Origin: an uncultured Muribaculaceae bacterium
GTDB taxonomy: Bacteria; Bacteroidota; Bacteroidia; Bacteroidales; Muribaculaceae
Assembly: GCA_947644475.1 (NCBI GenBank)
Contig: CANRZQ010000025.1
Coordinates: forward strand, 1 to 17,174
Direction of reading: 5' to 3'
Length of the DNA: 17,174 nucleotides
Part shown: in pieces, positions 15,660 through 17,174 of the stretch
How positions within the stretch are numbered: position 1 is the first letter of the stretch
How the letters are laid out: each line of letters begins with the position of its first letter
Translations under genes and position numbers: made by a program
The notes under the pieces: model-generated
Told to the model about the DNA's origin: nothing
What the model saw: only the letters and a program-made list of their open reading frames with translations
Databases searched by the model: none

Positions 15660-16652
15660 ATGGCTGTATCAATGGCTGAAATCACCAAGCTGCGCAACCT
15701 CACTTCCGCAGGCTTGATGGATTGCAAAAAAGCCCTCCAAGAATCAAACGGCGACATCGACGCCGCCGTCGAAATCCTCCGCAAAAAAGGCCAGGCTGTC
15801 GCTGCAAAGCGTGCCGACCGTCAGGCTTCCGAAGGATGCGTAATGGCAAAGAACGAAGGCACTTTCGCCGCTGTCGTAGCACTTTGCTGCGAAACCGACT
15901 TCGTTGCTAAAAACGCCGGATTCGTTGCCCTTACCCAGCAAATTATCGACACCGCTGTCGCAAACCGCATCAAAACCCTCGATGAACTCAAAGCATTCCA
16001 GATCGATGGCCGCACCATCGCCGACCTCGTAATCGAAGAAGGCGGCAAAACAGGTGAAAAAACCGAAATCGGCGCTTACGAGACCCTCGAGGCTCCCTCC
16101 ACCACTTCCTACGTTCACTTCGGCAATAAACTCGCCACAATCTGCGGTTTCAACCTCGAAAACGTCGACTTCCATGTAGGTCGTGACGTGGCCATGCAGG
16201 TTGCATCCATGAACCCCGTGGCTGTATGCCGCGAAGAAGTGCCCGCTGCTGTCGTAGAATCCGAAAAGGCTGTCGCCATCGAAAAGACAAAGCAGGAACA
16301 AGTGCACAAGGCCGTTGAAGCCGCCCTCAAAAAAGCCGGCATCAACCCCAATCTCGTCGACTCCGAAGACCACATCGCCTCCAATATCGCAAAAGGCTGG
16401 CTCACCGAAGAAGAAGCCGACAAGGCACGCAAGATCATCGAGGAAACATCCGCCGCAAAGGCTGCAAACCTCCCCGAGCAGATGATCGAGAACATCACCA
16501 AAGGCCGTCTTAACAAATTCTACAAAGAATCCTGCCTCATGGAACAGGAATTCATCAAAGACGGCAACATGACCATCGGCCAGTTCCTCGAAGCCTCCCA
16601 GAAAGGCCTCGTGGCAGTATCTTTCCGCCGCGTCAACCTCAACGAAGACTAA
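15660..16652 (+). CDS. tsf: Elongation factor Ts
   Basis: Nucleotide-exchange factor that releases GDP from EF-Tu. The 330 residues are longer than the 283 of E. coli, typical for Bacteroidetes. The N-terminal UBA-like domain shows ITKLRNLTSAGLMDCKKALQE and GDIDAAVEILRKKG. The core has the EF-Tu contact motif ETDFVAKN (TDFVAKN at 79-85), then GRDVAMQVASMNP, the coiled-coil region and the C-terminal KESCLMEQEFIKD. The ATG at 15660 gives MAVSMAEITKLR; the second Met (residue 5) is a possible alternative start, but the A-rich upstream region favours the first. It closes the ribosomal-protein cluster and is followed by a strong terminator. Confidence 0.97.
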   Translation: MAVSMAEITKLRNLTSAGLMDCKKALQESNGDIDAAVEILRKKGQAVAAKRADRQASEGCVMAKNEGTFAAVVALCCETDFVAKNAGFVALTQQIIDTAVANRIKTLDELKAFQIDGRTIADLVIEEGGKTGEKTEIGAYETLEAPSTTSYVHFGNKLATICGFNLENVDFHVGRDVAMQVASMNPVAVCREEVPAAVVESEKAVAIEKTKQEQVHKAVEAALKKAGINPNLVDSEDHIASNIAKGWLTEEEADKARKIIEETSAAKAANLPEQMIENITKGRLNKFYKESCLMEQEFIKDGNMTIGQFLEASQKGLVAVSFRRVNLNED

Positions 16653-16675
16653 TTATAAGTATTCACATATAAAGC

Positions 16676-16713
16676 GGCTGCCAAATTCATCACTTGGCAG
16701 CCACTTTTTTTTT
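16676..16713 (+). terminator. Rho-independent terminator after tsf
   Basis: GGCTGCCAA (16676-16684) and TTGGCAGCC (16694-16702) form a perfect nine-pair stem around a nine-base loop, followed by AC and nine T. Confidence 0.95.
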
Positions 16714-16801
16714 CATCTATTATGCATATATAAAGGATATAATAAGGTTATATTTGAATCCTCGTCTCTCAGCTCAAAAGAAAGAGTCTATGTGGAGGCC
16801 G

Positions 16802-16872
16802 CAAGCCGGAGGCTCGCGTTCCTGCCGGGCAAGCGTCCGCGATTAATTAGGAACTCAAGCCTCCGGCTTGAG
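16802..16872. repeat. Inverted repeat pair, one arm self-complementary
   Basis: CAAGCCGGAGGCT (16802-16814) is the exact complement of AGCCTCCGGCTTG (16858-16870). The second arm also lies inside its own hairpin CTCAAGCC-TCC-GGCTTGAG (16854-16872), so two folds compete. No T-run follows. It resembles repetitive extragenic palindromes and may recur elsewhere in the genome. Confidence 0.7.
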
Positions 16873-16895
16873 AATTATCGTTCGAATTATCGTTC
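16872..16895. repeat. Perfect tandem duplication of a 12-base unit
   Basis: GAATTATCGTTC occurs twice head to tail (16872-16883 and 16884-16895), directly after the self-complementary repeat arm. Its role is unknown; copy number could vary by slippage. Confidence 0.8.
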
Positions 16896-17064
16896 AGCCC
16901 CGTGCCCTGCGTTTCAACGCAGAGGTATCTCAATCCTATTCACCCCGGGCAACACAAAAAAACGCTGAAAAAGTTCGGAGAAAGGTAAAATTATTGCATA
17001 GTGCATAAAGTGTTGAATATAAGGCTTTTATCGTTAAATAGGTGAGAAATAGCACGCTCTATAA

Positions 17065-17090
17065 TGTTAAAATCTGTTAAAAGTATGTTA
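17065..17090 (+). promoter_or_regulatory. Phased TGTTA repeats upstream of the right-edge promoter
   Basis: TGTTAAAA occurs at 17065-17072 and 17075-17082, and TGTTA again at 17086-17090, so the units recur every 10-11 bases on one helical face. The block ends 15 bases before the -33 box, where an UP-like element or activator site would sit. Confidence 0.4.
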
Positions 17091-17105
17091 TAAAGCATAT
17101 TTTTA

Positions 17106-17137
17106 TTTGGCAGAATGAAAAAAACGTCTTAACTTTG
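17106..17137 (+). promoter_or_regulatory. Strong promoter at the right edge, driving a gene beyond the window
   Basis: A -33 TTTG (17106-17109) and a -7 TAACTTTG (17130-17137) are spaced 20 bases apart, a near-ideal Bacteroidetes promoter. Transcription should start near 17143. The remaining ~30 bases contain no start codon followed by an open frame. The strong promoter and A/T-rich upstream block would fit a stable-RNA operon, but the transcribed gene is outside the window. Confidence 0.85.
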
Positions 17138-17174
17138 CAACCGCAAACGGGAAAACAACCCCGCGAGCGACAGA

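Larger units (their letters stand above)
16714..17105. other. Non-coding spacer between tsf and the right-edge promoter
   Basis: I find no convincing gene on either strand. The left part (to about 16930) is of mixed composition and holds short inverted and tandem repeats. The right part is A/T-rich and leads into a promoter. One further perfect hairpin is CTGCGTT-TC-AACGCAG (16907-16922), with no T-run after it. Confidence 0.7.

Overview
The window looks like chromosomal DNA of a gut-type member of the order Bacteroidales, possibly Muribaculaceae; the family is a guess. Supporting signs are the Bacteroidetes promoter form (TTTG, about 20 bases, TAnnTTTG), A-rich start regions without Shine-Dalgarno sequences, two proteins with type IX secretion (T9SS) C-terminal domains including a PorZ-like protein, and the rplM-rpsI-rpsB-tsf order. 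Apart from the first ~250 bases, every gene lies on the + strand. I see no tRNA, rRNA, CRISPR array, transposase or phage gene.

Left part (1-3445). Two unrelated gene fragments are joined here. Bases 1 to about 259 encode, on the - strand, a piece of a DUF6377-type regulator. At about 248-268 the sequence changes to a + strand gene that has lost its start and signal peptide. That gene encodes a large secreted SGNH/GDSL esterase with two tandem unnamed domains, a SusE/SusF-like domain, a LamG-like domain and a T9SS sorting tail. The junction is either a real rearrangement or an assembly chimera.

Gap 3446-3929. After a strong terminator comes an AT-rich stretch with five perfect copies of TGTTGATAA/TTATCAACA, one base from the classical DnaA box TTATCCACA. 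They lie beside a very AT-rich segment, and hand-counted GC skew changes sign across the gap. I read this as a candidate replication origin, unproven. A promoter-like TAACTTTG also lies here and may drive nadA.

Middle (3930-13482). nadA (quinolinate synthase) and leuS are followed by a tightly packed run: rdgB/HAM1 (nucleotide-pool sanitation), a PorZ-like T9SS surface protein, an unrecognised 168-residue cytosolic protein, and a membrane sensor-kinase-like protein whose phospho-acceptor histidine is replaced by Glu while its ATP-binding boxes are kept. A hairpin terminator closes the run.

Right part (13483-17174). A textbook promoter and structured leader precede rplM-rpsI. A second promoter-like motif and structured leader precede rpsB, and a long hairpin without a U-tract separates rpsB from tsf. 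These genes make ribosomal proteins uL13, uS9 and uS2 and elongation factor Ts. After the tsf terminator there is about 0.4 kb of non-coding DNA with small inverted and tandem repeats, then a near-perfect promoter at the right edge. Its transcript starts in the window but its gene lies beyond it; a stable-RNA operon is possible.
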